Shown here: positions 36,071 to 46,517 of the stretch, in pieces
How positions within the stretch are numbered: position 1 is the first letter of the stretch
How the letters are laid out: each line of letters opens with the position of its first letter
From: Paraspadella gotoi
Lineage: Eukaryota; Chaetognatha
DNA length: 64,000 bases
NCBI GenBank assembly: GCA_051294375.1
Contig: CM119267.1
Coordinates: forward strand, 367,523-431,522
Direction: 5' to 3'
The notes under the pieces: model-generated
What the model saw: the letters and a program-made list of their open reading frames with translations, nothing else
Database searches by the model: none
What the model was told of the DNA's origin: nothing
Position numbers and translations under genes: made by a program

Positions 36071-36900
36071 TTCTTTTTACCCCGAAGATTTTGTCGAAAA
36101 CGAATAACAAAAGAAAAAATTGACTGAAAAAAAAATAAGATAAAAAAAGAAAAATTTATAAAAACAAAAAACGATAAAAAAAGAAAGATTTTCTCACAAT
36201 AAAATTAAAAAGGAAAAAAGAAATAAAATAGGAATAGAAAAAATGTTTAAAAAGATTTAAAATAGGAATATAAAAAAGATAGTAGAAGATAAAAAAAATG
36301 TGGAAAAAGAATTTAAAAAGATGACAAAAGGATAGAAAAAAAAGACAGAAAAATGAAAGAAAAAATATCAATGAAAGGAAAGAAAACGATATAAAAAAGG
36401 AAGAAAAAAGGAAGAAAAAAAGTAATAATAACAAAAATACGGGTGTTTTGTCTATCACATGCACACTTTCGTTTCATCGTCTCAATTCTTTTTAAAAAAT
36501 TTGGTTTTTTTCTGAAACCAAAACAAAAACGTTTTTTAATCTCTTTTTTTTTCTAATGCTTTAAGATTAAGCGTTTTTTGTTTGTTTTTTTTTTGGGGGG
36601 GGAGGAGGGGAGGTGCGTTTATTTTTCCAGAGTCAAAAAAGGCGGCATCTCGTAACGGAAGAATGCGACGATTTATGTGACAGTTTATCTCCCCATCATT
36701 TGTTTTATTGCGAGAGATTAAAGCGCCCTCTTTTAACCTCGGGCAAAGACGAAGGCCAAGACCCAAGAAAGAAAGAGACCAAAACCCAAAAACGGCTTAA
36801 ACCTAAGCTAAGACAGAGGCTGAGACCCACACGTAATCACACCCGAACCCATAACATAAAGTTAATAACAATTATTCTAAACATATTCTTTTTTTTTCAC
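36071..36900. other. A-rich intergenic sequence, no gene supported
   Basis: An A/G-rich stretch to 36430, then mixed sequence. The frame at 36613-37326 starts in unique sequence but runs into the repeat below and shows no domain. Confidence 0.45.
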
Positions 36901-36914
36901 AATTTTTATCCTCT

Positions 36915-37140
36915 TTTTTCACTCCAACTTATCTCTTTTTTCACTCCTATTCCCCTAATTTTTTCACTCCTATTCCTTCATTTTATAACTCCTACTTATC
37001 TGTTTTTTCACTCATATTCCCCTAATTTTTTTACACCTATTCCCTCATTTTTTAACTCTAACTTATCTGTTTTTTCACTCCTATTCCCCTCATTTTTTAA
37101 CTCCTACTTATCTCTTTTTTCACTCCTATTCCCCTCTTTC
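36915..37140. repeat. Minisatellite of TTTTTTCACTCCTATTCCCC units
   Basis: The words TTATCTSTTTTTTCACTC, CTATTCCCCT and ATTTTTTAACTC alternate, giving a unit of about 45-70 bp that is repeated about four times. Confidence 0.8.
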
Positions 37141-37359
37141 TTTCTCTTCTCTTTCCTCTATATTCTTCTATGTTCTTACCTTTTTTTTCCTTTTTTATTT
37201 TCCCCTTGTTCCTTGGAACAAAAAAAATTGTTTGCTCATTTCATTGTGAGAAATTCGTTCGCTGAGGCTGGCAGGCGTCAGGCCAGAGAGAAAGGAATCA
37301 GGCGTGGGAAGTTGGAAGAAAAATAATCGGGGAAGAGAAAATAAAATAAAGGGAAAAGA

Positions 37360-37390
<31 letters not shown>

Positions 37391-37754
37391 AGAAAGAATA
37401 AAAAAGAAAGAAAATGTTGGGAATAAACGGAGAAAAGGTTTTTTTTTTTCTCTCTCTCTTTTCTATCTCTTCATCCGCCTATGTTTTTGCCTCATTTACT
37501 TTAAAGCTGTAAATCTTTTAGAACCGTAATATAATTTACATGTTGTAGTTTAAAGAACATAGATAGGATCCCAAATTTATTGAGATGATTTCCTTACAAA
37601 CTGTTATGCGAGAAATTAACAAACTTAAGACGAACTTGGTTATTTTTTGTAAATTATGAAGACAAATCAAGGGAATTGACTTTTTTGGTTCAGTGAGAGC
37701 CGTTTTTAATTAATATTAAGTCTGAGTTAAAGTATTACAATAAAGATAGCATTA
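37141..37754. other. Intergenic, no gene seen
   Basis: Mixed AT-rich sequence with a GA run at 37360-37385. Confidence 0.4.
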
Positions 37755-37952
37755 ATGTATTGGCGTTCGCGGTGGCCAACGCGGGCGTCGCTCGTAGGGG
37801 GTGAGAACGGCTCGACGTCCACGGCAAGAATTACGACATCCGAGTCCCAAGTTTCCCGATTCGCGACCAAGAGTCGCGACGACGATTATGAAGAACGAAG
37901 AAGAAGAAGAAGAAAGGCAATATCTGATTATTTTTTCATGTTTGAAACTTAG
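37755..37952 (+). other. GC-rich island with 65-codon ORF, coding status uncertain
   Basis: An isolated GC-rich patch in AT-rich DNA. The plus-strand frame starts MYWRSRWPTRASLV and becomes Arg/Asp-rich through a GAAGAA repeat. A possible donor, GGGG|GTGAGAACG, occurs at 37800. Minus-strand and second plus-strand frames are also open. No family recognised. Confidence 0.25.
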
Positions 37953-38449
37953 CAAAAGTCAGAGGCAGTTGCCTCGTAAAAGTCGCGACGGTCGAACGTT
38001 TTTCACGTTGCTTTTAAGGCTGTTTTTAAAGTGTTTTTAAGTGTTTTTAATGTTTTGAAACAACCTGAACTCTTTTTATATATCGTCACCTAATGTCTAA
38101 TGTCAATAAATATTTTAAAACATCGTTGGATTCTCGGTCGCCGTTTCCGAAAAATCAGAAAAAAATTGTTGAAATTAAACCCGAGCAGCTCAAACAATTA
38201 AATTTTTAACTCTTAAATATTAAATAAATACTTAAATCACATTATGATTACGATTCCATTTTAAATGTTTAGTATTTTTCGATTTTGGGAATTTTGGTAG
38301 TTTACATGTTATACGTTTACATTTTAGTTTTTACATGTTTATCGTTTTCAAGTCTTTTACAAAAAAAAACATCACACGATGAGGATAAAAGCCTTAATTA
38401 ATCGACACGAGCATAAATCCTTTTGACAATGAAAATATTTCACTGAGCG

Positions 38450-38840
38450 ACTGCTATAAAACCCGGGGCACATTTTTCGCCTTTTGTCTGGAAGATGGTT
38501 TTTTTTCGCAGCCAATTTTACGTTCGGGACTTTTCCGCCCTCCGCCCTTCCCCCCCCGCCCCGCATTTCTGGGGGTCATCCCGTTCCAGGCTCGCGACCC
38601 GGGTTCCCTGAGGCCGAACCAAAAACCGGGACATCCATTATTTCTTTATTTACACTAAGAAGACAAACGAGGGGGGGTAGGGGGGGGAGGCCGAAGGGGG
38701 GGAGAGGCTGGAAATGGAGAGAGGGAAGGGAAGGAGGGGGGGGGATTTGGGAAGAAGAGGAAAAATTGAGAAAAAAAATGAGGAAAATAGAGGAAAATGA
38801 AGACAAAATGAAGACAAATGAGGGAAATATAGAAAAATGA
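38450..38840. other. GC-rich patch then G-rich purine repeat
   Basis: A C-rich patch (38540-38640) next to GGGGGG-rich purines (38670-38740). A CTATAAAAC word at 38454 resembles a TATA box, but no gene follows. Frames here are compositional. Confidence 0.4.
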
Positions 38841-39010
38841 GGAAAAATGAGAAAATGAGTAACAATGATCGAGACAATGAAGACAAATGAGGAAAAATAT
38901 AGAAAATAAAGAAAAATGAAGAAAAATAAGGAAAAATAAGGAAAATAAAGAAAATTGAGGAAGAATTAAAAAAAATGAGGAAAAATAAGGATATAAGGAA
39001 GGAACTTTTG
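38841..39010. repeat. (AATGAGGAAAA)n-like purine repeat
   Basis: AATGAGGAAA and AATAAGGAAA units recur. The same texture resumes at about 39495, so 39011-39494 looks like an insertion into this repeat. Confidence 0.7.
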
Positions 39011-39494
39011 ATACAAACAAGAATGAGATTGAGTTCATCAATCTCATTTGCATATTGTCGTATTGACATTGACTTGTCATAAATTCTGTTCCTGTGCCAT
39101 TTCATGTTCTCATTTCATATTCTTATTGGAACCCACTCTTAGGTATTTCAATTATAGTTTAAAGCTTCAGGATGAATTCTATGCTTGGACTTGGAACAGA
39201 GTTGGATTCCAATATGGCAGTCCCATCCTCTCTGGTCTTAGTTCTTACTCATTGGGTTAGGAACTATGTTAGAAGCATTTTATATATGTTTATTAATAAA
39301 GACTCTTTCTTTCCTCCATAGGGTGTCTATGCTTATCACTTTACTTCTCTTAAGCTAGCTATATGCTTCAAGCATTCTACCACTGAACTACAGCAAGTTA
39401 GCATCTTTTATTCTACAAGTAAGTTAATTGGTATGTTTATTGAGAATACTACTAGAGCTAAGTTTACTGTTATTTTAGGACCAAATAGCTCGCT
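39011..39494. other. Inserted unique segment with tRNA D-arm-like word
   Basis: About 480 bp of non-repetitive sequence between two halves of a GAAAA-type repeat. It starts with a hairpin (GAGATTGAGTTCATCAATCTC). On the minus strand it contains TAGTTCAGTGGTAGAATGC at about 39380-39400, a typical tRNA D-arm and A-box word. No complete cloverleaf could be folded, because the acceptor strands do not pair. Candidate organelle-derived insertion or tRNA fragment. Confidence 0.35.
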
Positions 39495-39844
39495 TACAAG
39501 GAAAATAAAGAAAAATGAAAAAAAGAAGAAAAATTTTAAAAATTTTTAAAAAATTAGCATCTAAACATAACTATAAAAATAATTTAATTCCAATATTTAA
39601 ATGAGTCTTTGCTGAAATGAGTCTCGCATTAAAAACGAGAAAATTTATGCAAAAACAAACAGTAACAAGTTTTATATGTCAATTACACAAAATTAATAAA
39701 AATAGTGTGTATTAAATGCCATCAATAAAACGATAATTTCTTTGATCTTTTCGAGTTCTATTCTACGTAGTCTGGTCGTTGAAAAGTAAACGCAAAATAT
39801 GAGTTTATAACTAAAAAATCTCGGAGGTAAAGTTTGAGCGTAAT
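39495..39844. other. AT-rich intergenic, no gene seen
   Basis: No ORF or repeat beyond the A-rich texture. Confidence 0.4.
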
Positions 39845-40440
39845 TGAAACAAGTTTGAGCGAACAATGCCGGATCTGCCCACGATCATAAGCGGTAAGCA
39901 ACTGATCAGATAATTAATTATTACTTAAAAATTTAATTAAGTAATTAATTAACATAATTTAGTTTCTATATTTTTTTCTTTTCAAAGTAAATGTAAATGC
40001 CAACGATCATTAGCGGTAAGCAGCTGATCAGATAAATTATTAATTATTACAGTTTGCATTTAATTATACAAAAAGAAGCATAATCAAATAGTGAAACAGC
40101 TTTTTTATATTTTCTATTTAAACTAATTTTCACTCGGATGATTCCATTGAAACTTTCCAGCTCAATAACACACTTCTTTACCCACACACAAAATTCAAGT
40201 AAATCGACCCATCCACTCATAAGTAATTGGCGTTTCATTGCTAAAGGGGGACGAATGGACGGACGGACAGACGGCAGACAGATAGACACACAGGACAGAC
40301 GAGGACAGATAATTTTTTTGCATAATTTATCATTGAATTTGAGGTACTGACATGATCTCAGTGAATGACCGACAAGATTTAGGGGGCGGACCGACGAACC
40401 GACAAAGTGAATTATAGAGTCGGGATCTGCTGAAAATACT
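39845..40440 (-). mobile_element. Interspersed element family C, copy 4, at the 3' end of the helicase gene
   Basis: Minus-strand copy, the longest of the family. It contains the GTC tetranucleotide tract (40255-40300 on plus as GACGGACAGAC), ACTCATAAGTAATTGGCGTT, TTTGTGTGTGGGTAAAGAAG on minus, and the GATCAGATAATTAAT/GCGGTAAGCAGCTG words twice (39890 and 40015). The open frame of the helicase last exon runs into it. Confidence 0.7.
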
Positions 40441-40506
40441 AAAAATACATAAACGCGATTGGCTGATTCGTCCGTCATCCGACCAATGAGAGTCCGCGTT
40501 CCTTTT

Positions 40507-40804
40507 TTACTCGACGCCGCCGCCCGCGCCGGGAAATCCCTATCGCCGCCGCCGCCGCGCGAAGCGCTGGTCGGAAAGTCGGCGGACTGCTTGGCAGCGA
40601 TGTCTTCGAGCCATTCGGGCACAACCTGCTGCCCGTAACAAAGTTGTCGGACAACGTCCATAGCGAGGCTTCGGTCGAGAGAGTTGGCTTCGTCGAAGAA
40701 GGTTACCGCCCGTCCTTGGAGGCCGCAGCGCCCGGTCCGCCCGATTCGGTGGACGAACTCTTCCGCTTTTTGGGGAAGATCCAAGTTGATGACGAGGTCC
40801 ACGT
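40507..40804 (-). CDS. Helicase exon 4: motif VI and C-terminus
   Basis: Acceptor TTCCACAG|AC. It contains LPQKAEEFVHRIGRTGRCG and a Vasa-like tail PEWLEDIAAK followed by Gly-rich sequence. As assembled the frame stays open to 40047 through a family C repeat. One base shift in the GGC run would instead give GAGGGVE and stop at 40507-40509, a more natural end. Confidence 0.85.
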
Positions 40805-43800
40805 CTGTGGAAGGGGGGCGTTGGTGTGGGGTCAGGAAGGAGGGGAAGGAAAGTGAGGATGATTTGATTCATTATTAATAATTAAATTTATGACAATTAA
40901 CTTATGTAAAAACCCGTGAATATATGGTAAAAGGAAATGATCTTTCAATAAATTACTATTTATTATTATTATTATAGATATATTTCCTCCTGACTTTGGA
41001 AATGTTAATTAAGTCCTCAATTCTTCATACAAGATAATTACAAAGCAAGACCCTATAATCTTTCAGTCTAGTTTATAAACTGTTAGATGAACTCTTTCAT
41101 AAATACTGGCGAATTTTTTAAGCATTTTGTGTAATGTATAAATCATATTGCCCATAATGTCTCTCCCTCTAATACTACTAAAAATAAAAATCATACATTT
41201 ATTCTCTGTTTCTCGCTCCCTCTAAAAAGTCCCACTCAATCCACTCAACCTGGCACGTCCAGCCCTCTAGCGGCGACGTTGGTAGCGATCAAAATGGGCG
41301 CGACGCCGGACCGGAAATCCCTCAGCGCTTCCTCCCTCTCGGGTTGACGTCGATCACCGTGGATTGAGGTAGCATTGAGTCCGAGGCTGGACAAATAAGA
41401 TGCCAGGAATTGCGTCTTGTCTTTTCTTTCGACGAAGACGATCGTCCTCTTGTCATCTTGACTCCAGAGTATCTCGGACACTCTGGACCGTTTGTCCGCC
41501 TCGTACACCTTAAAAGGGGAAGATTATTTTACGTACCGCTTTTCTTAAAATAGCTTAATAAATGTTTACTATTCTAGGAAAAAAGTATACCACATAATTC
41601 ATTTAATTCAAATAAAAACTATATAAAAAATGGATAAGAATTATTATATTGGTATACCCTTCTTTGGCCATTGACTATGCGGTACTGCCTGCATTCATCT
41701 GGGATGCTTCTCATACAACAAATTGAGGAATGACAGTAAAATATTTTCCACATCTTTCACGCAATTATTTATGCCCGATGTTAATGTTGCACATCTTTCC
41801 TTTTTTTCTGAGAGCTATAATAGCTTTTTTGAACCAAAAAAGGTGCAAGGCTTTTTGCAATTACAAATTTTTAAAATTTTGAAAAATAATTATTCGAAAT
41901 AAAAATAAATAACTAAAATGAAAAAATAATGGAAAAATAAATAGATTTTTTTGATATTTTTCATTTAAAGAAACATATTTTTTTGCCTTTAACTTTCTAA
42001 ATGATTTGACCTAAAGCAATAAGTTATAATAGCTATAATAGCATTTTTTTGAACCAAAAAAGGTGCAAAGCCTTTAGCATTACCAAATTAAAAAAAAATT
42101 AAAAATAATATTTAATAAAAATAAATAACTAAATATTAATAATAATAGAAAAATAAATATGATTTTTTTTAAACATTTTATTTTTAAAGGAACAATATTT
42201 TTTGCCTTTAACTTCTAAACAATTTGACCTAAAAAAAAGGAAGAAGTAAACTTGAAAAAAAATTTAATGTAAATTTAGAAATATTTTCAAATTTTTTTTA
42301 AATCAAACAAGTGTCGAGTAGATATTCTTTGTTAAAATTGTGATATTACTTTTTCCTAGATAGTAGGTTAAAAATTTATATCAACACCGTCGCAAGCCAT
42401 CAATATTTTAATTCCTTAAATCAATACATTTTTTTCCTTACTCATCTTTTCATTTATTCACTAGTTGTTTTAGATATTAATTTCCTTTTTAATTATTTCA
42501 TTTAATGATTCCCATATTCACTTTTTTTTACCATTCTTCATTTATTATTCCTTCACTCATTTATTCATTTGTTCTTCTATTCATTCCTTCATTTATTTCT
42601 TAATTCATTTCTACATTCATTTTTTGATTCGTTCATTCATTCATTCATTCATTCAATTCCTACCTGAAGCACGTTTGTTGTACGTCCGGGTTAACCGCGC
42701 TTCTTCTGTCCGACTGTCAGGAAGGCGTATCCCGGACAGCGGGATTGGCTAATTCGCTGGCCTAATCGCTGCATCGCTTGAGGAAAAGTGGCCGAGAAGA
42801 AAAGCGTTTGCTTTGATCCTGAAAGGATTAAAAGTAATGGATGGAACTATTTTCTGAAAGCACCATTACTGTTTTTAACCTTAACTTTATTCAAATCTTT
42901 TTTCTTAGAATCTAACCTAATCTTAATCCCTAATCAAATCCTTATCAAATCTCTAACCAATCCCATAACCCTAAATCTTAATCCCTAAATCCAAATCCTT
43001 TAATCCAAAATCTCCTTTTCCCCTCGACATCAACCCTAATCTCTTTTCCTCTAACACTCACCCTCGACGTCAACCCTAATCTCTTTTCCTCTAACATCAC
43101 CCTCGACGTCAACCCTAATATCCTTTCCCTTTACACTCACCCTCGACATCAACCCTAATCTCCTTTCCCTAACACTCACCCTCGACGTCAACCCTAATCT
43201 CTTTTCCCTAAATCACCCGATCAATCCTAATTTCTTTTCCTCTAACACTCACCCTCGATGTCAACTAATCTTCTTTCCCTACACTCACCCTCGACATAAC
43301 CCTAATCTCCTTTCCCCTAACACTCCACCTCGACATCAACCCTAATTTCCTTCCCTAACACTCACCTCGACATCAACCCTAATCTCCTTTCCCCTACACT
43401 CACCCTTAGATGTCAACCCTAATCTCCTTCCCCTAAACACTCACCCTCGACGTCAACCTAATTCCATTCCCCTAACACTCACCCTCGACATTCAACCCTA
43501 ATCTCCTTTCCCTACACTCACCCTTCGATCAACCCTAATCTCCTTTCCCCTAACACTCACCCTCTGATGTCAACCCTAATCTTCCTTTCCCCTAACACTC
43601 ACCCTCGATTGTCAAAACCCTATCTCTTTCTCCTAACACTCCACCCTCGAGGTCAACCCTAATCTCCTTTCCCTAACACTCACCTCGATGTCAACCTTAA
43701 TATCTCCTTTCCCCTTACAACTCACCCTCGATGTCAACCCTAATCTCCTTTCCCCTAACACTCACCCTCGATGTCAACCCTAATCTCTGAATCGCGTCGA

Positions 43801-45520
43801 TTGCCTCCTTAAACCCGAGATCGAGCATCCGGTCCGCCTCGTCGAGGACGAACCACTCGACGCGGCTCAGGTCCACGATGCCTCGATGAAGATAGTCAAG
43901 AAGACGACCCGGCGTCGCCACGAGCACGTCCACGCCTCGGAGGTTGAAAGAGGCGCCGGTGCCGCCGTAGCAGACGCCGAGTCGAGCGTCGACGCCGGCG
44001 GCGAAATCTTTGAATTGGCTGTGAATCTGCAACGCCAATTCGCGGGTCGGGCAGAGGACGAGAGCCGAAGGGGCGGCCACGTCCGGATCGGGACTTCCTT
44101 TCTCTTTGTTCCGTTGGGCTCGGGGCGCCCGCTCGGCGAGTCGCGATAAAATGGGCAAAACAAAGGCGAGCGTTTTGCCGTATCCAGTGAGCGCGCAGGT
44201 CATGAGATCGCGCCCCGCCAGGATCACTGGCACCGCGTAGCGCTGGACCGGCGTCGGCGCCTCGTGAACGACGAGGAGGTTGGCGAGGACTCGAGGGTGC
44301 AGACCCATGGAGTTAAAATCCTCGGCGCCGTCTCGAAACTCCTTAGTTTTTGGTCCCGTGAGTTCGTGTGAGGCGTCGTTCATGTGAGCCAAATCGGCAT
44401 GAGAACGGGCGCCCCCGCCGCCACCGCCACCGCCATCGCCGCCACCGCCACCACCCCGGCCCCCACCGTAGCCTCCACCGCCGCCGCCGCAGTCCCGCGC
44501 GAAGTGACCGTTTTCTCCGCAACGAAAACAAGCAAGAGCGGGACATTCGCGTCGCAGATGGCCGAGTTCGTTGCAACGATAACAACGGCGATCGGGACAA
44601 TCTCGAACGAGGTGGTCCACGGCGCCACAAGCATGGCACGTTGTCACCGCGCCGACCCGGTCATCCTCGTCGTCTCGACGACCGATACGATTCCATTCTT
44701 TCCCGTTAGAGACAGAGAGGAATGGCCATCTGGGTTTTGGCCCGACGTGCTGATCGAGAGAAGAGAGAGAACCCGGTTGAGGAGGATCTCCCGAGCCGCT
44801 CCGGCCGTCTCCGGCACCGACGACGCTTTCCGGAGGAGAGGCTCGAGGGATGAGAGCCCCGCGTCCGAGATGATTTGATCTGCGGGGAGAGAGGAAGGCG
44901 GGAATCCGGCGATGAGAGAGAGCGAGGAATGGCGGGCGGATTGTCGGGCGGATTGTCGGGCAGATTGTTGACAGGCGACGAAAGCGCCTGAGTTCGAAGG
45001 GCGGGTAGTTGGGGCGACGGGGAGGTCGGTCATTGGCGCGGCGGATTGGCGGGCGGATTGGCGGGCGGATTATCTCCGAGGGATGGAGTAGAAAAAGCGA
45101 GGAGGGGGCGGGAGGGAGTGGGCGTTGACGGTTGTTGTTGTTGTTGTTGTCGTTGAACTTATGAGAGCCTGTCCTATAGCTGCTGCTGTGATTGGAGTTT
45201 TTGCTGTTGTTGTCGTCGCTGTTGTTGTTGTTGTTTCTGCAGAATGACGTTATCCCTTCATCCGGGTCGCCACCGTTCGCGTCAGCATGCCACGCCCACC
45301 CGTGAGCGCCGACGTCTCTGTCGACGTCACGTCCTCGACCGCGAGAAAGGACGCCGCCGTTTGTGACGACGCCGGGACGAACTGGCGCTGGTTGATGTCG
45401 ACTCTCAACGCCGTTTTCGATCGGCGCCATTAGAGGTCGCGCGTTCGAGGCGGCGCCGCCGGGAATAAGAGGCGCGTCCGATTCGGCGCGGATTCCTCGT
45501 CCGGCGCCAGAGCGAAACAT
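40507..45520 (-). CDS. Vasa/GLH-type DEAD-box RNA helicase with CCHC zinc knuckles
   Basis: ATP-dependent RNA helicase of the Vasa-like branch, a family that acts in germline and stem-cell RNA granules. Exons read on the minus strand: 45520 to about 43780, 42818-42664, 41508-41250, and 40804 to about 40507. Exon 1 encodes an Asn- and Arg/Pro-rich N-terminus, three CX2CX4HX4C knuckles at residues 295-308, 313-326 and 331-344, and a Gly-rich linker. The helicase core follows: Q motif (PTPVQ, 423-427), Walker A ALTGYGKT (443-450), PTREL (491-495), TPGR (536-539) and DEAD (560-563). Exon 2 has SAT, exon 3 has the C-domain motifs through ARGLD, and exon 4 has HRIGRTGRCG. Zinc knuckles N-terminal to the core are seen in nematode GLH proteins and other invertebrate Vasa proteins. 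Walker A usually reads AQTGSGKT, so Leu and Tyr are unusual here. Joins 2-3 and 3-4 are exact. The exon 1 donor, an indel pair in exon 2, and the C-terminus are uncertain. Confidence 0.93.
41250..41508 (-). CDS. Helicase exon 3: C-terminal RecA domain
   Basis: 259 nt from TTTTAAG|GTG to CCAG|GTTGAG. It contains RTIVFVERKDK, SIHGDRRQPEREEALRDF and LIATNVAARGLDVP (motifs IV and V). It joins exon 4 in phase 1 to give GLDVPDVDLVIN without error. Confidence 0.93.
41812..42232. repeat. Two tandem about 210-bp direct repeats in helicase intron 2
   Basis: The phrase GAACCAAAAAAGGTGCAA occurs at about 41831 and 42052. The repeats also share TTTTGCCTTTAACTT and ATTTGACCTAAA at their ends. Both are AT-rich and diverged by small indels. 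Confidence 0.8.
42540..42656. repeat. (ATTC)n microsatellite beside the exon 2 donor
   Basis: ATTCATTC repeats, degenerate at the left and pure at 42633-42654, end 7 bp from the exon 2 donor inside intron 2. Confidence 0.85.
42664..42818 (-). CDS. Helicase exon 2: SAT motif
   Basis: Acceptor TTTCAG|GA and donor CTTCAG|GTAGG. It reads SKQTLFFSATFPQAMQRLGQ, then YAFLTVGQKKR. An in-frame TAA follows at 42691-42693, but shifting by one base gives VNPDVQQT and shifting back restores phase before the donor. The total of 155 nt keeps the exon in frame, so one extra and one missing base about 24 nt apart explain it. Confidence 0.85.
42843..43020. repeat. Telomere-like CCTAATCC degenerate tract in helicase intron 1
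   Basis: The head CTGAAAGCACCATTACTGTTT is followed by CCTAATC/CCCTAAAT heptamers. Same architecture as at 24.6, 47.0, 51.3 and 57.2 kb. Abuts the minisatellite below. Confidence 0.7.
43021..43793. repeat. About 40-bp minisatellite, about 20 units, filling helicase intron 1
   Basis: The plus-strand unit is close to TCGAYGTCAACCCTAATCTC followed by CTTTCCCCTAACACTCACCC. About 20 units are counted from the CCTAAT word. On the coding (minus) strand each unit contains a splice-donor consensus, GAGG|GTGAGTG. The last unit merges into exon 1 coding sequence. Indel variation between units is frequent. Confidence 0.9.
43780..45520 (-). CDS. Helicase exon 1: N-terminus, zinc knuckles, Q to DEAD motifs
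   Basis: Starts at the first ATG of the open frame (45520) and is open for about 580 codons. GC-rich, with all three zinc knuckles and the first RecA domain through MLDLGFKEAIDAIQRLG. After that point the codons enter the intronic minisatellite, so the donor is ambiguous. Downstream phase needs one leftover base, which fits a GT inside GGTGAGTG, whereas the best consensus GAGG|GTGAGT gives phase 0. Confidence 0.9.
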
Positions 45521-46335
45521 GTTTTTTGTTTGTTTTGTTTTTTTCTTTTTTCTTTCTTATTTTATGTTTAAGTTGTTTATGTTTATGTTAAAGTTCTTAC
45601 GAGTTTACGTTCACGTTACTATTTATTTGTTTTCACTACTTTATTTACTTTTTAAATTATAAATTTAAGAGAAAAAAAAAGTTTTGTTTTATTTCGAGGC
45701 GAAACACAAAAATCGAAGGCTAAAAAAAATGAGACAAACTTGGTAAAATTCGTGAATCGCGAATGTGAGAGGATAAAAGATCAAAGGACTGGATTCAAGT
45801 TGACGTCGAAGGGGAAAAAAAAGAAAGGAAAAGAAAGGAAATTACAGTAAAGAGAAGTGAAGCCCAATCGATTGAGATAAACAATCAGCGGCGAAAGCAA
45901 AGAATTTTGATGCCCCGTTTGGACGACCAGTCTACCTCATTTGTTTTGTTGTCTCTTTTTCTTTTCAGAAAAAAAAAAAAGATTTGTTTAGGTTTTCGTC
46001 GTCGTCGTCGTCGTCGTCGTTTGAATCCCGAACTTTGTCGTTATCGTCTCTTCGTTATCGTCCATTCGTTATTTCATATATTTAATTAATATAATTTTCA
46101 TTAATCGCAAACTTTATTAAAAACTTAAGTTGGATCAACTTTAATGCGCGATTTGCTATAGTTATTTCCTAAAATGAATCCTCAGCCTTCTGACTTGGAG
46201 CCAATGAGTTTTTTATCAGCCAATCAGCGAAGACTATTGAGAAATCCTCTTCCTCTTCCTCCTACGCTTTGATTTCTATGGCCTTGTCCTCCTCCCAAAG
46301 ATTTAAAAGCAACCAAATTTTGTGTTTTTTTTTAA
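45521..46335. other. Upstream region of the helicase, no other gene
   Basis: AT-rich, with a GTC-type run at 45998-46020. The presumed 5' untranslated region and promoter of the minus-strand helicase lie here, but no core element could be assigned. Confidence 0.4.
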
Positions 46336-46468
46336 TTTTTAAATCTTTATGTGCAATAATCGTTTTATGTTAAATTGTTATTGTTTTATATTTTATAGTT
46401 GTGTAGTTATATAGTTATATAGTTCTGTAATGACTACAACAACAACTTTCTGGTAATAACAAGACATA

Positions 46469-46517
<49 letters not shown>

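Noticed and set aside
38454-38462. TATA-box promoter
   Set aside because: A CTATAAAAC word alone in repeat-rich DNA, with no gene start downstream.
39380-39400. Complete tRNA gene on the minus strand
   Set aside because: The D-arm word is good, but the acceptor strands do not pair and no T-arm is found at the right distance.
43021-43793. CRISPR array or telomere
   Set aside because: Contiguous 40-bp units with no spacers. The CCCTAA word is only part of the unit.
44384-44878. 164-codon plus-strand frame
   Set aside because: Antisense to the zinc-knuckle and N-terminal region of the helicase. It lacks its own homology.
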